NCBI RefSeq assembly: GCF_030848805.1
Contig: NC_092368.1
Coordinates: forward strand, 19,347,875-19,411,874
Direction: 5' to 3'
Origin: Temnothorax longispinosus
Lineage: Eukaryota > Arthropoda > Insecta > Hymenoptera > Formicidae
DNA length: 64,000 bases
Made by a program: the position numbers and the translations under genes. Of this stretch, positions 25,402 to 37,507 are shown one piece after another. The notes under the pieces were generated by a model. It was not told the DNA's origin, ran no database searches, and saw only the letters and a list, made by a program, of their open reading frames with translations. Every line of letters begins with the position of its first letter. Within the stretch, counting starts at the first letter, position 1.

Positions 25402-27894
25402 TCAAGCCGCCAGCTGAGGCGGCACCAACTGTGGAACAGATCGCGCTAATCGCGACGTCAGCACCGGCAGTAGACTCACCCTCAGGGGCGTCGGGGCCAT
25501 CTGGGAGGCGGCAACCTGATTAGAAGAGGACGATGGCGCGGAGGACTTGTCTCTGGCGTGGCGTTTCACGTGCTTCGCCAAGTGATCGCTCCTCATGAAT
25601 CTCCTCTGGCAGACGGCGCAGGCAAACTTCTTCTCGCCGGTATGCGTGCGCTTGTGCCGCGACAGCTCGTCGCTGCGCGAGAAGCGGCGGCTGCAATCAT
25701 CGTACGGGCACGGGAACGGCCGCTCGCCGGTGTGGGTACGCGTGTGAGCCTTCAGGTGCGACGACTTGAAGTAGTTCTTGCCACAGCCCGGGTGCTCGCA
25801 CTCGTAAACGCGGCGCCGTGTCTCCGCCGCGCCTGCATTCGCCGTTGTGGTTGTTGCGGTGGTCATGGTCGTCGGCGCCGCGCTGGCGACTAACAGAAGG
25901 GGAGTTCGCGGTAAGACCAGCGGCGATCCCAGTAAGCCTGCTACCACAATGGATGTGGGTTTTGGCGCCAGGGGTTGCAATCTGGGTAACTGTTGTTGCT
26001 GTTGATACTGCTGTTGCTGAGGTTGTTGCTGTTGTCGATATTGTTGCTGTTGCTGATGTTGCTGTTGTTGCTGTTGCTGTTGCTGCTGGCAGCTTTCACG
26101 ATCAGTATTCTTGCTGTTCACAATGATCTGTTCCTTGCGCAAGCTCATCTTGAACTTCAGGCTGCGTAGCACGTTCTCCACCGGTCCCGTTACGTTCGCT
26201 CGCACGTTCGCCCGCGGACTGGGCGGCTGTCGCGCGAGCAAATCACGTGGCACCGGTTGGCCGCTGATCGTGGGGCACCCAGCGAGATTAGCCGGACTGC
26301 AGGTGCCGTCTCGATTGGCGCGCATTATTACCGAAACCCTGGCTAACTCCGGGCTCGGCGGCGGCGTGCCGTCTAGTAGCAGCTGAAACGATAAAAAGCA
26401 GCTTTGTATTCGAGAAGTTCGGGCAAGTTACGAGCACCGCGCATTATAGCCTATTCTGAAGTATATGAAGATACTTCTTTACGCTCGATGAAGAAACAAA
26501 AAATCATAGTCTATTCGGAAGGACGTATAAATATTGTGTACCTTAATGTCCGATTTAGAAATAGAGGAAATTTGTAACATATTGTAATGTATTGAATAAC
26601 GATTTAGAAGAAATAATTTGAAGCTATATGTATATTGAAGAAATGTTTGAAGCTATATGGCGGAGAATGCTACAAATTCGTGTTATCGACTCGCGACAAT
26701 ATCACAAGCCACTTATCAATAGGATGACCGATATAGCATTTATTTTGATGAAAGTATCGTTGGAAGGTACGCGTACTCGAAGGATAAAAAAGTGGCAGGA
26801 ATGAAATGGTGCGCGCTCGAACGGAGTCATGTTACAACAGCTCCGGCCCGCTCTCCATTCCAGTCGATTTAAAACGAGCCGATAAATCGAAGGGAAACTA
26901 AGAAAAAAGAAAGGCCAAGAGGGAGACATATTTTTGTCACAAAATGCAGCTGTCTGTCGATAAGGTTATCTTGAAAGGGTTTACCTTCGCCAATTCGCAT
27001 TGCTCGACACATCGCCGCTTTCGGGGTGGCTCATCCTCCTCCGAGTCGGAGGGCTGTGGAGTGGGCGGTAGAACCGGGTGAGAACCCGCGTCCTCTTCGT
27101 CTTTCCTCTTGGATCTCGCCGACTGATCCGAAAGCTTCTCCCCCAGCAAAGCCGCAACGCTGAACGATAATTGCAGCGGTTCCATCTGTGAAACAAAAGA
27201 AGGCGTGAGCGCACAATTTCGCTAAATGAAATCATATTGTGTAAATACCCTCTGAATGGAATTATCTATTGTAGTTCAAGACATAATAAGATATTAAAAT
27301 ATATAATATAGTAAGGAATAAATAATATGTTTTCAATGCAATATGCGATAACGAAATGCAATTAAAGGGTAGAATAGATAAATAATTATATTTTTCTAAC
27401 TTATCTTTTTGAAAAGTAATTGCAGTTTTAAAAATTAATTTTATATCTTATTTCATTATGTCATGATTCTTTCGTTTCTAAGAAAAAATGTCGATAATCC
27501 TAACAGAAAATAAAATTTATTCTTCAGATAACTCAAAACTAAACTTTAATAAAATTTTAATTTAAAATTTAATGTAATATTAAAATCAAATTTGTATATT
27601 AATGTGAAATAAATTTAGAATATAAAAATATATAGAACTCATTAACTTTAATATAACTATCCCTGATATCTCTCGTAAATGAAAAATTATTATTTTGCTA
27701 TAAGTATGACGATTTACTATCACAAAAAAGACAGCAAAACTTTCTAACTTCGTAAAATCAAAATCACGGACAACGTTCGAGTTTCGCGGGCAACGGCGGG
27801 CGATGTTATGGCGGTATATTTAATTCGCTGCTGCACTTACATGTTTCAGCTGGGGCGAGGCTGGCGGGGAAAGAGGCGCCTGATTCGTATCCAT
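25402..27894 (-). CDS. cbt: Krueppel-like zinc finger factor cabut (KLF10/11, TIEG type)
   Basis: Nuclear transcription factor binding GC/CACCC boxes. Insect cabut is an early-response gene acting in sugar sensing, circadian output and epithelial closure. Exons 27841-27894, 26985-27185 and 25402-26382 are all in phase 0 and encode 411 aa. Residues 1-18 are MDTNQAPLSPPASPQLKH. Residues 60-80 hold the acidic plus basic stretch PSDSEEDEPPRKRR, a likely nuclear localisation signal. Residues 183-216 are a glutamine tract broken by His, Tyr, Arg and Pro. Residues about 278-360 are three C2H2 fingers: YECEHPGCGKNYFKSSHLKAH, the second with RRFSRSDELSRH, and CAVCQRRFMRSDHLAKH. The KNYFKSSHLKAH finger and the EKKF linker are diagnostic of the KLF10/11 subgroup. 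The promoter lies at 27.9-28.4 kb. Assignment to subgroup is strong; orthology by family knowledge. Confidence 0.93.
25990..26091 (-). repeat. polyglutamine tract within cabut
   Basis: CAA/CAG-rich DNA encodes about 34 residues, nearly all Gln, with single His, Tyr, Arg and Pro interruptions. The mixed CAA/CAG codons limit slippage. Its length probably varies between individuals and species. Confidence 0.9.
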
Positions 27895-28211
27895 ATTCAC
27901 GCAGAACGACGAACACAGGTCCACACGAGATAAGACAAGAACGAGCGCGGGACACCGCTCCCAAAGTCAAAGGCAAAATTAAGAGGGAAAAAAACCACAA
28001 GAAAGAAAAACACGGAGTACGCGCGCGCGCGCCCGCCGAGCCCACCAGTCGGCAAAACTGGAGCGACGAGTAGTGAGCGTAAACGTGCGGGCGTCTCACG
28101 GGCGTCTCACGGAGCAATGAAGCTCTCTCAGGTCGGCGCGCCTGGCTAATGGCTATGGGACGCGCTCGTTGCGTGTGTGCGTGCGTGATCACGCGGCGCG
28201 CGCGGGCGCGA

Positions 28212-28248
28212 CCAATCGCGGCCAGGGGCTCGCCGACGGGCGGCCAAT
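28212..28248 (+). promoter_or_regulatory. two CCAAT boxes upstream of cabut
   Basis: CCAAT at 28212-28216 and at 28244-28248, about 32 bases apart, in the CpG-rich DNA 320-350 bases upstream of the cabut ATG. Paired CCAAT boxes at this spacing suit NF-Y. They are orientation-independent. Confidence 0.4.
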
Positions 28249-28285
28249 CGGCGCCGCCCGGTCAGCCCGCGACCGCGTGATCGCA

Positions 28286-28302
28286 GGCGTGCTGTTCACG
28301 TG
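28286..28302 (-). promoter_or_regulatory. carbohydrate-response-like double E-box upstream of cabut
   Basis: Read toward cabut the site is CACGTGaacagCACGCC: a perfect E-box, a 5-base spacer and a second half matching 4 of 6. The ChoRE bound by Mondo/ChREBP-Mlx is CACGTG-N5-CACGTG. Insect cabut is a known Mondo-Mlx target, which makes this site about 400 bases upstream of the ATG attractive. Function is inferred. Confidence 0.4.
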
Positions 28303-28329
28303 CTCCCGGTCTGACTCGGGCCGTGATCG

Positions 28330-28337
28330 TGACGTCA
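28330..28337. promoter_or_regulatory. perfect CRE (TGACGTCA) upstream of cabut
   Basis: An 8-base palindromic cAMP-response/ATF site in the CpG-rich promoter, about 436 bases upstream of the cabut ATG and 28 bases beyond the double E-box. This agrees with the immediate-early behaviour known for this gene class. Confidence 0.45.
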
Positions 28338-31300
28338 GCGCGCGTGGAGAACACGGTCGATACGTCATGGCGTCATGGCGCGCCCCGCGAGCGTCATACC
28401 CTCTCCATCCCCACCCTCCTCGTGCTTTATTCTAATGTTGTGTATCGTCGATTTCGCTCTGTCCAGTTCGCGAGACTCGGTGTCTCTTTCCCTCTTCGTT
28501 CGCATACCTCGAACGGCCTCGTCTTCTCGCTTCTGTGAATCTCTTCGTCCTTCGCTGCAAACTCATTTTCCCTCTCTTTCGGTCTCTTTTTATGTTTGTC
28601 TTGCTTTATCTCTTCGTCTCTCTCGTCGTTTCTTATTTTATGCGAATGCAATGACCCGCAGCCTGAGCAATAAAGATCTTATACATATTTTTTGCTTGTA
28701 TCGTTGTTTTTTTTTTTTTTTTTTAAAATTACATAATTTTGTCAGATTTATTTTGTAAAATCGTTATTTTGTTTCTCAATTAAAGAAATTCAAATTCAAA
28801 GTGATAGCATATAAGAGCCTCATTTCTTTCCCTTTCTTTTTTATATTTTTCTCATTTTTCGTTTCAATCTTATTAAAGTGGAGATACACGCGCGAGAAAA
28901 CTTAAACAAATCGAAATCAATCACAGTCAACAACTGTGGAGAAAATAGATATTCAATAAATCAGCTTTTCAAAAAATATATACTTGGCTGTGATTAAATA
29001 ATTATTATCGCAGTTTTCTTCGTGCTTTTGTACTTATGACTTATTCTAGATCGTCCGATAAAAATAATGCAGTTTTGTTCGATAAATAAAAATAAAAAAT
29101 CAGTTGAAAATAAATTGTAACGTCGATTATATAACTGTATGCTCTCATTTTGTATAATCCTTTCTCATCTTTTAACTAAATTTTCTTTTTCCCCATTTAT
29201 ACAGGCAAATTATTTCAAAACGTTCTACCTTATATCGTGTTGCTTATAACACAACCTGGTACGTCGCGACGAACCCGCATCCGGAGTAACCGGCAGAAAC
29301 AAAGCGCCGGAAGGAGCCCGCAGGGTCCCTCGGCGATCTATGGAAGTAGCCGATACCTTGAGGCGAACACTTTGTTCTACGTCGCTATTTGCGCATAACG
29401 GCAAAACAATGACACATCGGAAAGTCAAATGCAGAAATATTATGTGTCTCGCATCCGAAATGCTGTTGCGAAAACTTTATATGGGCGACCTTTCAAACGT
29501 TAGCTAAGTGGATATAATAAATGCGATAAATCATAAATATATTGAAAAAAAAACTGTCGGTATTTTTATTTCGATATATGTCCTCCGACATCGAGAGTTT
29601 GTCTTTGTACGTTTATTTGTCAATTTACTTTCGGTAGGACAAAAATGGAAATTTGCGAGAGAGATCGCGAGACTGGCAATCGAACGATGAAGGAGTACGT
29701 ATATTAACAATCATGAGATAAATCGCCTTCGTCGGGCTGATGTTATCTTCCGTCCTTCCTTCGGCGATAACGGATTCGATGGACGCACGTCGTTGATTAC
29801 ATATTGGATGCGTGCAACAATTGACGGTAGAATTTTTCATTGCCAAGTAAATCGGTATGCGAGACACGCATTTTTTCCGGAAACTACGCCGTTGAAATTA
29901 TTTACGTCCACGTTTCATTGGTTCTTCGTTAAATTTAGTAAGTTTCGTAATTGCATATTTGCATATATGCATTTATATTTGTAATAAAATAAACTTGTGT
30001 AACCCTTTCTTTTCCTTATTCAAATTATTTCATTTTCTACGAAAACGCAGTTTACAAAGGGTACTCGGAAAATTCGGAAAAAATCGGAGTCCCTGTTACG
30101 GGGAAGTAACGAGGAAAGCTCCTAAGCAACGATTGTGTTAAATATATCGGCCGCCCACTTCGCGGAATGGTTAATTCCACTCCCTCGCCCAAGCTTGTTT
30201 TCAATCCGTATGCCGTACGCAATGAATTCGAATGCGATTTGCTTAAGAATAGATCGGACAGATCATGTTCCAAAGACATTGCTCGATATTATCACCGTAT
30301 CCACGTTATACTTAACGTTACTTAACGTAACAATTTTTCATTATTTGTAGAATCTTACAGAAAATTTTCAGAAACTATAATGCCAACTAAACGTAATCTT
30401 ATTTGTATTACACTGTACATATTATACTGTTTATATTGTATCATTTGTATTATGTATCTCAATAGTCACAACATACAACAATCTATATAAAGCGACAAAC
30501 GCTAATCTTGGAAATAAAGTATAAAAAAAAAACTCTAATCGTCTGCTGCGAATGAGTTTCGCGAACTATGCGGGCGATTGTCCACAAATCCATATTAAGT
30601 ATGTCAAGTGCACTTCGAACGCAACGCAACTCGGTTGATTGGTGTTGAAGATATATGGGACGGCTATCGTGCTCCAGCCTAAATTAAGCCGTTCGTTTTA
30701 TTTCTGGTTGAAAAAGCCATGTGTCCCGATACTGTTTACCATTACGTCCCTCGCGTGCGTCGTATCGCGAATCAGCCACCGGGCTCGTGATCGCCGATCG
30801 CGTGGCGGAGGCCTCCGGCGGTCGCTACTTATCTGCGATTGTTAAACAACTCTGCAACGCGCAAAAGTGTCGTTGATCTTGTTTTGCAGGCGCGTAAGGG
30901 TATATGGACAGCGAGAATTCTTACGATTGCCGAAGCTTCTGCGAAGCTTCTGCGAAATGAACGATTATGCTTATCTGGACTTTCAGGAAGCCCCGAAGAT
31001 CGAGTGTCGACAAAGTTGATGCGAAAAAATTCCATGTCAATTGTTATATAATTTGTTACAATAACAGATACGTTATATTTATCATTGTTGCAAGTAGATA
31101 AAGAGTTCCTAGAGAGATGACATTATCACGCAAGTACAAAATTGTATCAAAACTCAAGCGAAATAAAATGGCGCGTTAAAGATCGGTGCCCCTTTTTCGA
31201 TTTTCTAATGACGATTATTCATTGTGCGTGCGCTTAAATTCTTATAGCTGCGCGAAACTTCTGTTGCACTTTTGAATGCATTTTATGTGTTTGGTTTCTA

Positions 31301-31399
31301 TAATATAATAATAATAATAATAATATTTTATTAATTTCAGTTTACATGGACTTAGTTTACAATATTTACTTAACTCACTCATACCATCCATCATACTTA

Positions 31400-31516
31400 G
31401 GCTGCGTTCGCTTTGAGCGCTTTCGTGCTGAAAGCGTCAGTCTATCTTTATTGCTCATTACATGTTGAAAAAAGATGGAGTGATGCTTTCAGCACGAAAG
31501 CGTCCAAAGCAAAGCT
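31400..31516. mobile_element. hairpin MITE with TTA flanks
   Basis: A 117-base element with terminal inverted repeats whose matching core CGCTTTCGTGCTGAAAGCGTCA is repeated in reverse on the right with one change. TTA lies directly before (31397-31399) and after (31517-31519), a 3-base duplication typical of PIF/Harbinger elements. Its GGCTGCGTTC start resembles the elements at 34371 and 62073. Confidence 0.75.
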
Positions 31517-33530
31517 TTAATACTACCTAATTCTCCTCTTCCTCACTCTAATAGTCTTTCTTTCTCCATAATTTCTTCAACACATTCCTTTTTATACTAT
31601 TCATTATAGTCTTTCTAATTTTTCCCTCTTTTTTCTACCTAATTCCGTAAACTAATCTTTGGTCATGTCACATTCCTCTGTTTCCATGCGTTTGGTTTCT
31701 ATATATCTCTTCTACCTTTGTAGGTGTAATTATCGATGATATCGCGTCGGATGGGAATCCGGCTGAAAATTCCGCGCGTTTCATTGAGGAGCGTGTAGCC
31801 ACGCACGTTTCCGTTGACATATGGTGTCGCAATAAATAATTCACGAGACGATCAACGCTCTTTGAACGCGACGTGTCTGATGTTTGCGATCTGCAAGTCA
31901 AGACGCAAACGACATTGCAGTTGTCTGACGGGTGGGCGAAGGTGGAACGCGTGCGTTTTTATAGGGTCGCTTTGACGGCAGGACGGAAGAGGGCAATCGA
32001 TGGCTGATCCATAGATAAACATGTCAGTAGGTCAGCGTCCATAGATAAACATGTAGCGAAACTCACATACATAATACATAAAACCAAATCACGATGACGC
32101 AGGAATAAAAATCGAACCTCAATTTGGAAGTTCACGTTGATGCTGTAATCGTCTATGACCTAAATTATTTGTTGCTTTGTTGAATAGTCTATACCCACTT
32201 CTATATCTAGAACAGTTTCTTTGGAATGTCAACCAGCTATTTAGAATATTGCTTAAACATCTTATTGTTATAATATCTCGCTTTTCAAAATTTAAAAATA
32301 GATTATACTGAGAGGGTTATTCATCATTGCTTCACACGTTAGTCATCCTTACATTTTTTATCATAATTTTAAACTTGCTTTGCTCGAACTAGTATCACGT
32401 TACTTAATTTATTTATATTATAATTTATTTATGTTTCAGCGTTTTATTCACCCTTAGTCATCAAATGATTAAGAATTGATTTCGTTCGGCGGTACATATA
32501 TATAGGTCTCAATCATCATGAAATACATTTCATGAAATATTTCTTTATACAAAAGGATTATTAAAATACGAAGTTACATAAGCAAGTCTTTCTGCATACA
32601 CAAAAAAAGGTGTAATAACAGTATTAGCTAATAGCAGTCTGTAAAAAAAATAATCCTATTAATTCAATAAATATTAATAAAATGAATATGTCATGCTCTG
32701 GACTAAAAAATGTATATAAATTTCACGTAATAATATTATTAGGCACACAGATCCAGCCCGAACGGATAAGACTTATTTTTAATCTACCTGTCGTGCTTTT
32801 GTTTTAATAAAATGTTATTTGTTTTATTAATACTGTTATATTAAATTAATAAGATTATTTTCAATTAGAAAAAAATGATGCTGTTAATACAATATAATTT
32901 TTTTTTCTATATAGAGATATTAATGCCTTGATAACTCTATGGATGAAGTTATACATTTATCGGAGCATGTATGCATTTTCTACGTACGCTTAGATAAGTG
33001 CCTAAATTCACGTGGAAGGATATTAACGGTCCCGCGTGTATGTATGTACATCGCGTTGCGATATGCCGCGTTCGTTTTCCCGCGTGCAGGGCAAAACGCG
33101 TGCAATCGCGATGAAGAATTCCGCGTCGGAACCACTCACGATACGGAGCGGGGCAGCGGGGCACGCGTAAACGCTCGCGTTACACCATTCACCGTTTTGC
33201 GAGCGCCGATGACGAAACAGACCACCCGGTCCGCCGCGCGCCAAAGCCCTTCATATGAACGACGGTCGAGAAAACTGCAATGCCGATTGGCCGGGTTTTC
33301 AAACGCGCATGCGAATGTTTGGAGTTAGCGCCAGACTGTGCGCAATTCATGGAAATTCGCGTTCTTTAATTTCGTAAAAAAAAAGAGAAAATTGTTTCGC
33401 TGCCGAATTTGCATAGCAAAAAGAATGGTAAACGACGAATACAAATACTTGACAAAAATGTCTATTATTCATATTATTCGCGAATTTCATATGAATAGCG
33501 AATTACGAATCTCGAACTGTCTCGTGTCAT

Positions 33531-33678
33531 TGGGCCGATATCACAGTCTCCGATTAACGTGATCCTCCGATTAAACTCACTCCATCTTCGTCTCTTTCTA
33601 GGGGGACAGTTAGAAAGAGATGCAGAGTAAGTTTAATCGGAGGATCACACGTTAATCGGAGACTGTAATATCGGCCCA
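33531..33678. mobile_element. hairpin MITE, about 148 bases
   Basis: The arms TGGGCCGATATCACAGTCTC and, in reverse complement, TGGGCCGATATTACAGTCTC match over about 60 bases. They include CGATTAACGTG and TCCTCCGATTAAACT. The centre carries TCTTTCTAGGGGGACAGTTAGAAAGA. It has no coding capacity and lies between cabut and LACTB2. Confidence 0.8.
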
Positions 33679-34370
33679 TTAAATTAGAGTGATACAAATT
33701 AAAATTTTCTGAAAATCGATATTTTTTTATTATTAAGTTTCTCTGCCGCTTTTAAAATAAAAGGGATAAGAATATCGAGTTTTATATTTATATATTCTGC
33801 GCACCGAACCAAAACAGGCATTGCCGGCACGCGAATGCTTTTTTAATTTTGAATTGCACGAACCGCATGTACGGCGATTGTTCGAATTCGATAGACCACG
33901 AAGCGCCATCTCTTGGAATCTCAAGCAATGGATTACAATTAAAAACTGTAGATAAAGTTCTGTATATATCCAGTATTTTTCGTTATGAACTGATGCTATT
34001 GAATCTAGAGATAATTTGGAAGAGGTAAGCGCATTTTTTTTTACTTAATTTAAAATTAAGTATAATTTTATTTAATTTAAATATACATTATGCATATATA
34101 GAACTTGAGTGGATTTCGAATGTATTACAAGTTGTACATAAGATATAGAGAATTGTGTTGTTGCACGGGACATCTACGCTTGCAGCCTCGTGCAATTTTA
34201 ATTTTTAATTTGATTTCTTACAGTTTTCTATAAACTCAATTATTGTTTATTTTATTTATCTATTGCGTGTTAAATTTTCGTGACTTAAAACTTTGCAGTT
34301 TTAATTGCGCTTTGACTTTTCGGCGCTTATTTCTTTCAGTCTCCATTTTGTTTTTGCAACTTATATATTA

Positions 34371-34494
34371 AGGCTGCGGTTCACTTGACGCTACAAATGC
34401 TTCGAAGCATTCGATCCTCTTCTCTTTTCTTTCAATGAAGAAAGAAGAAGAAGAACGCTCCAAAAAATTTGTAGCGCCAAGTGGACCGCAGCCT
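34371..34494. mobile_element. hairpin MITE, AGGCTGCGG ends
   Basis: A 124-base element with left end AGGCTGCGGTTCACTTGACG and right end, in reverse complement, AGGCTGCGGTCCACTTGGCG. Both continue into GCTACAAAT. TTA precedes the left end, but the right flank is AAATAA, so the duplication is not clean. The ends resemble those of the 31400 and 62073 elements. Confidence 0.75.
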
Positions 34495-34836
34495 AAATAA
34501 GTAATACCTTGATACCTACGTTATCTATATCTGAGTGACGTGCAATGTAGAGTTTCCGCAAAAATCCATATTGTCCATGCATTTAAGGGTCAGTTTTATT
34601 TTCCAGATATGCTAATAATAAGCATCTTTTAAATAATTTAAATCATTGTAAAGAATTTATTGCAAAAAATAATATCCCAGCTAAAATTATTAATTTTCAA
34701 ATTTTTCTGTTTATAGTATATCCATTTAAATCACAAAAAATCCATTATTTCGGTTTGAAAGAAACATTTTTTATTTATTGCATCTAAAATTATATTATTA
34801 AATATATACATATATAATAATATATAAATAATATAT

Positions 34837-34838
<2 letters not shown>

Positions 34839-34875
<37 letters not shown>
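34839..34875. repeat. (TA)n microsatellite
   Basis: Perfect TA run of about 37 bases in the presumed LACTB2 upstream region. Confidence 0.9.
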
Positions 34876-34882
<7 letters not shown>

Positions 34883-35190
34883 CGCACATACATTTGATGT
34901 TATATGGGTATATTCTATAATCTAGCTGACTCTGCATATTTTATAGACATCAATTGCGCTTAAACACTTCTCGACTTTGGACCTGCCAGAACTCAATGCT
35001 GAAATTAACTCCGGCAGTCATAGTATTATAGTGATGACGTATTTTAATAGACTACACCGATTAACAAATATATGTTTTATATAAATCTATATATATACAT
35101 ATGTATATTATACATAACGCGAGTAAAACAAAAACAAATTTGTTTCGACATATCACAAGAAAGAATAATTCCCGTGATTTATCTCGTCAA

Positions 35191-35198
35191 TGACGTCA
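35191..35198. promoter_or_regulatory. perfect CRE (TGACGTCA) upstream of LACTB2
   Basis: Palindromic CRE/ATF site 270 bases upstream of the chosen LACTB2 ATG. It is one of six perfect copies in the window. Confidence 0.35.
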
Positions 35199-35467
35199 AT
35201 TAAGAATTCAGTATCATGATGAGAAGACAGAAAACTTGAAGAAAAAAAAAAAAATTTAATACATTTATCTTATTGTAAATTGTAAGTGCAGAAAGTGCAG
35301 AAGATATAATCTCTCGGCTCGCACTCTAGTCGCACTGAATGAAGATAACGAACGTGTATTTAATATATGAGAACGTGGACCGAGTTTCAACTTTCAAGGT
35401 GCGCCTGCTCCTTTTGCTTCTTCTGACAAACATTCCGCGAGTGAACGAGTTGCCGAGTGAAAAGATT

Positions 35468-37269
35468 ATGACGTCCTTGACGAATCTGCCGCCGATAGCG
35501 AGGCTTTCCAGCAAAGTGATCCGGATCCTAGGATGCAATCCTGGCCCGATGACGCTACAGGGCACCAACACTTACCTCGTGGGCACTGGACGCAGGTGAT
35601 GAACGTCATTCGCGTTCGGTGGATAGGACCTTGATCTTATTATGAAGCGTTTGACAGAAACACTGTCGGAAGTAATGTACTTTCCAACAAAGAGAAACTG
35701 TATGTCAAACTAAACTGTATTTTTTTTTCAACAAATGACGATCGAAATTGTGATATCTTAGGTTAAAAAACAATGTCAATCCCAATCGTGCTAATCGAGC
35801 TAATAAATTCGAAATTTCCGTGACACTTCGAAAAATGACGCTCTGATATGTGAGAAGGGATACTATGTTGATCGAAATTGCCACTGTCACGTTCGAAGAC
35901 CAAAGGGGAACGAAGAGAAATTAAAAGTTACATGTACAATTTCTTTTTAGGTTAAATTTTACCCTCTAAAATTGTAACACGCGCATGTGCCAGTAAATAG
36001 CGCGCCATTTTCAAAATTTAAAAATAATAAAACTGACACGTTTTGTTTTAATGTTTAATCAGGCAGAAGAGAGCGAAAACATTTTTGTCGATTATTAATA
36101 AAGTTGAAAATATCTGAGGAAGAGTTACAATAATTTCTAATTATTTTATTTCTAATATGATTAAAATAAGTAATCTGTTAGACATATTTCAACAAAAATT
36201 ATATTATTTATAATGGTTACACTAACTAAGTTATCTATTAGAAATATGTTTTTTTAAATTAACAAATATAATAATAAACAAAAATAGATAAATGATAAAT
36301 TATTGACATTAAAATAACGTGCGTTATAAAATGCATTATTGCAGACGTGTGCTGGTTGATTCTGGAGAAGCAAAAACGGCGGACGCCTACGTAAAACTTC
36401 TGGACAGCGTGTTAAGCGAGGAGAACGCGACTATCGAGCATTTGGTGGTCACCCACTGGCATCACGATCACATTGGTGGCGTGGAGCCCGTGCGGAACTT
36501 GCTGAAGAAATTGTACCCCACGGACAAACAGCCAATCGTGTGGAAACTGCCACGGTCGCCGAACGACAAAGACAGATCGGACGATGAGAAGTCCGTCCAG
36601 TGGGAACCTCTGAAGAACGATCAAGTGGTGGAGGTCGAGGGAGCGAAGCTTCAGATAAAATACACCCCAGGACACACCAGCGATCACGCCTGCCTGCTGC
36701 TGCAGGACGAGAATATCTTGTTCAGCGGCGACTGCATCCTCGGCGAAGGCACGTCGGTCTTCGAGGATCTCCACGATTACATGCTGTCGCTGGACAAGAT
36801 CCTGGAGTTGCGGCCCAAGACGATTTATCCGGGTCACGGGCCAGTTCTCGACGATCCCCTGCCACGCATAAAGTATTACATCAAACACAGGCAGCAGAGA
36901 GAAGAGGAAATTTTACGGATGCTGCAAGAGCAGGGAAACGTAAAATCGATGACGGAGATGGATATCGTCAAGCGCATATACAAAGTAAACATTAATTGAA
37001 ATTAAAGAATTTAGAATATACGCTCTCTCGAGTTGCTGCTTTAATTTGAAATAATGCAAAATACAATAAATTAATTGCTTATGCAAATAATTAATTTGCT
37101 TTTTCAAAGAAATTAATTGAAATTAAAAATATTTTCACAGGATACCCCTGAAAAACTATGGTTGGCTGCAGCATTTACTGTGGGACACCATCTTCGCAAG
37201 TTACAGAAAGAAGGAAAAGTATTGCAAGAAGAAGAAGGTGGCTGGTGGAGAATTAAAGGCAAAATATAA
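35468..37269 (+). CDS. Lactb2: LACTB2-like metallo-beta-lactamase-fold endoribonuclease
   Basis: The human orthologue is a mitochondrial single-strand endoribonuclease of the glyoxalase-II-like MBL superfamily. Exons 35468-35595, 36345-36984 and 37141-37269 give 897 bases, 298 aa (human 288), and the phases fit. The near-universal LGCNPGPMTLQGTNTYLVGTG is at residues 21-41. Zinc ligands are all present: T-H80-W-H82-H-D84-H85, PGH153TSDH, SGD172CILGEG and YPGH207GP. They are shifted exactly 8 residues from human H77/H145/D164/H199 outside the first motif. An in-frame upstream ATG at 35339 would add 43 residues with a Leu-rich stretch. I prefer 35468 because it matches the human N-terminus and has A at -3, but the longer form could add a targeting sequence. 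Tail-to-tail with NFAT. Confidence 0.96.
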
Positions 37270-37428
37270 ATAGATGTACTATATGAAGAATATTTAAAAT
37301 TAGATAAAATTGAATATTTGAAGAGCCGAAGTAATTTCGATCGAAAATTTAGAACATGCCAATCCTGGAAAGGAAAAAATCTTGATTATACTTTATTTAT
37401 AAATATAATGTAATTTAAATATTGTATG

Positions 37429-37434
37429 AATAAA
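37429..37434 (+). terminator. LACTB2 polyadenylation signal
   Basis: AATAAA lies 160 bases after the stop codon and is followed by AT-rich DNA. Confidence 0.6.
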
Positions 37435-37462
37435 ATATATTTTGATATAAATTCAAAATTAC

Positions 37463-37464
<2 letters not shown>

Positions 37465-37504
<40 letters not shown>
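37465..37504. repeat. (AT)n microsatellite
   Basis: Nearly perfect AT dinucleotide run just past the LACTB2 poly(A) signal. Confidence 0.9.

Positions 37505-37507
<3 letters not shown>

Larger units (their letters stand above)
28400..35338. other. head-to-head intergenic region, cabut to LACTB2
   Basis: No exon or RNA gene is supported. GC-richer islands at about 29240-29420, 30550-31050 and 32950-33330 stand out from AT-rich DNA and may be enhancers of the regulated gene cabut. Three hairpin MITEs and a (TA)n run are listed separately. A direct repeat CCATAGATAAACATGT occurs twice at about 32007-32053. The open frames here are short and mutually overlapping. Confidence 0.5.

Noticed and set aside
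27806..28758. Several frames of 70-128 codons around the cabut promoter
   Set aside because: They lie in CpG-rich promoter DNA on both strands without similarity to any family I know. The cabut exon in this area is only 27841-27894.
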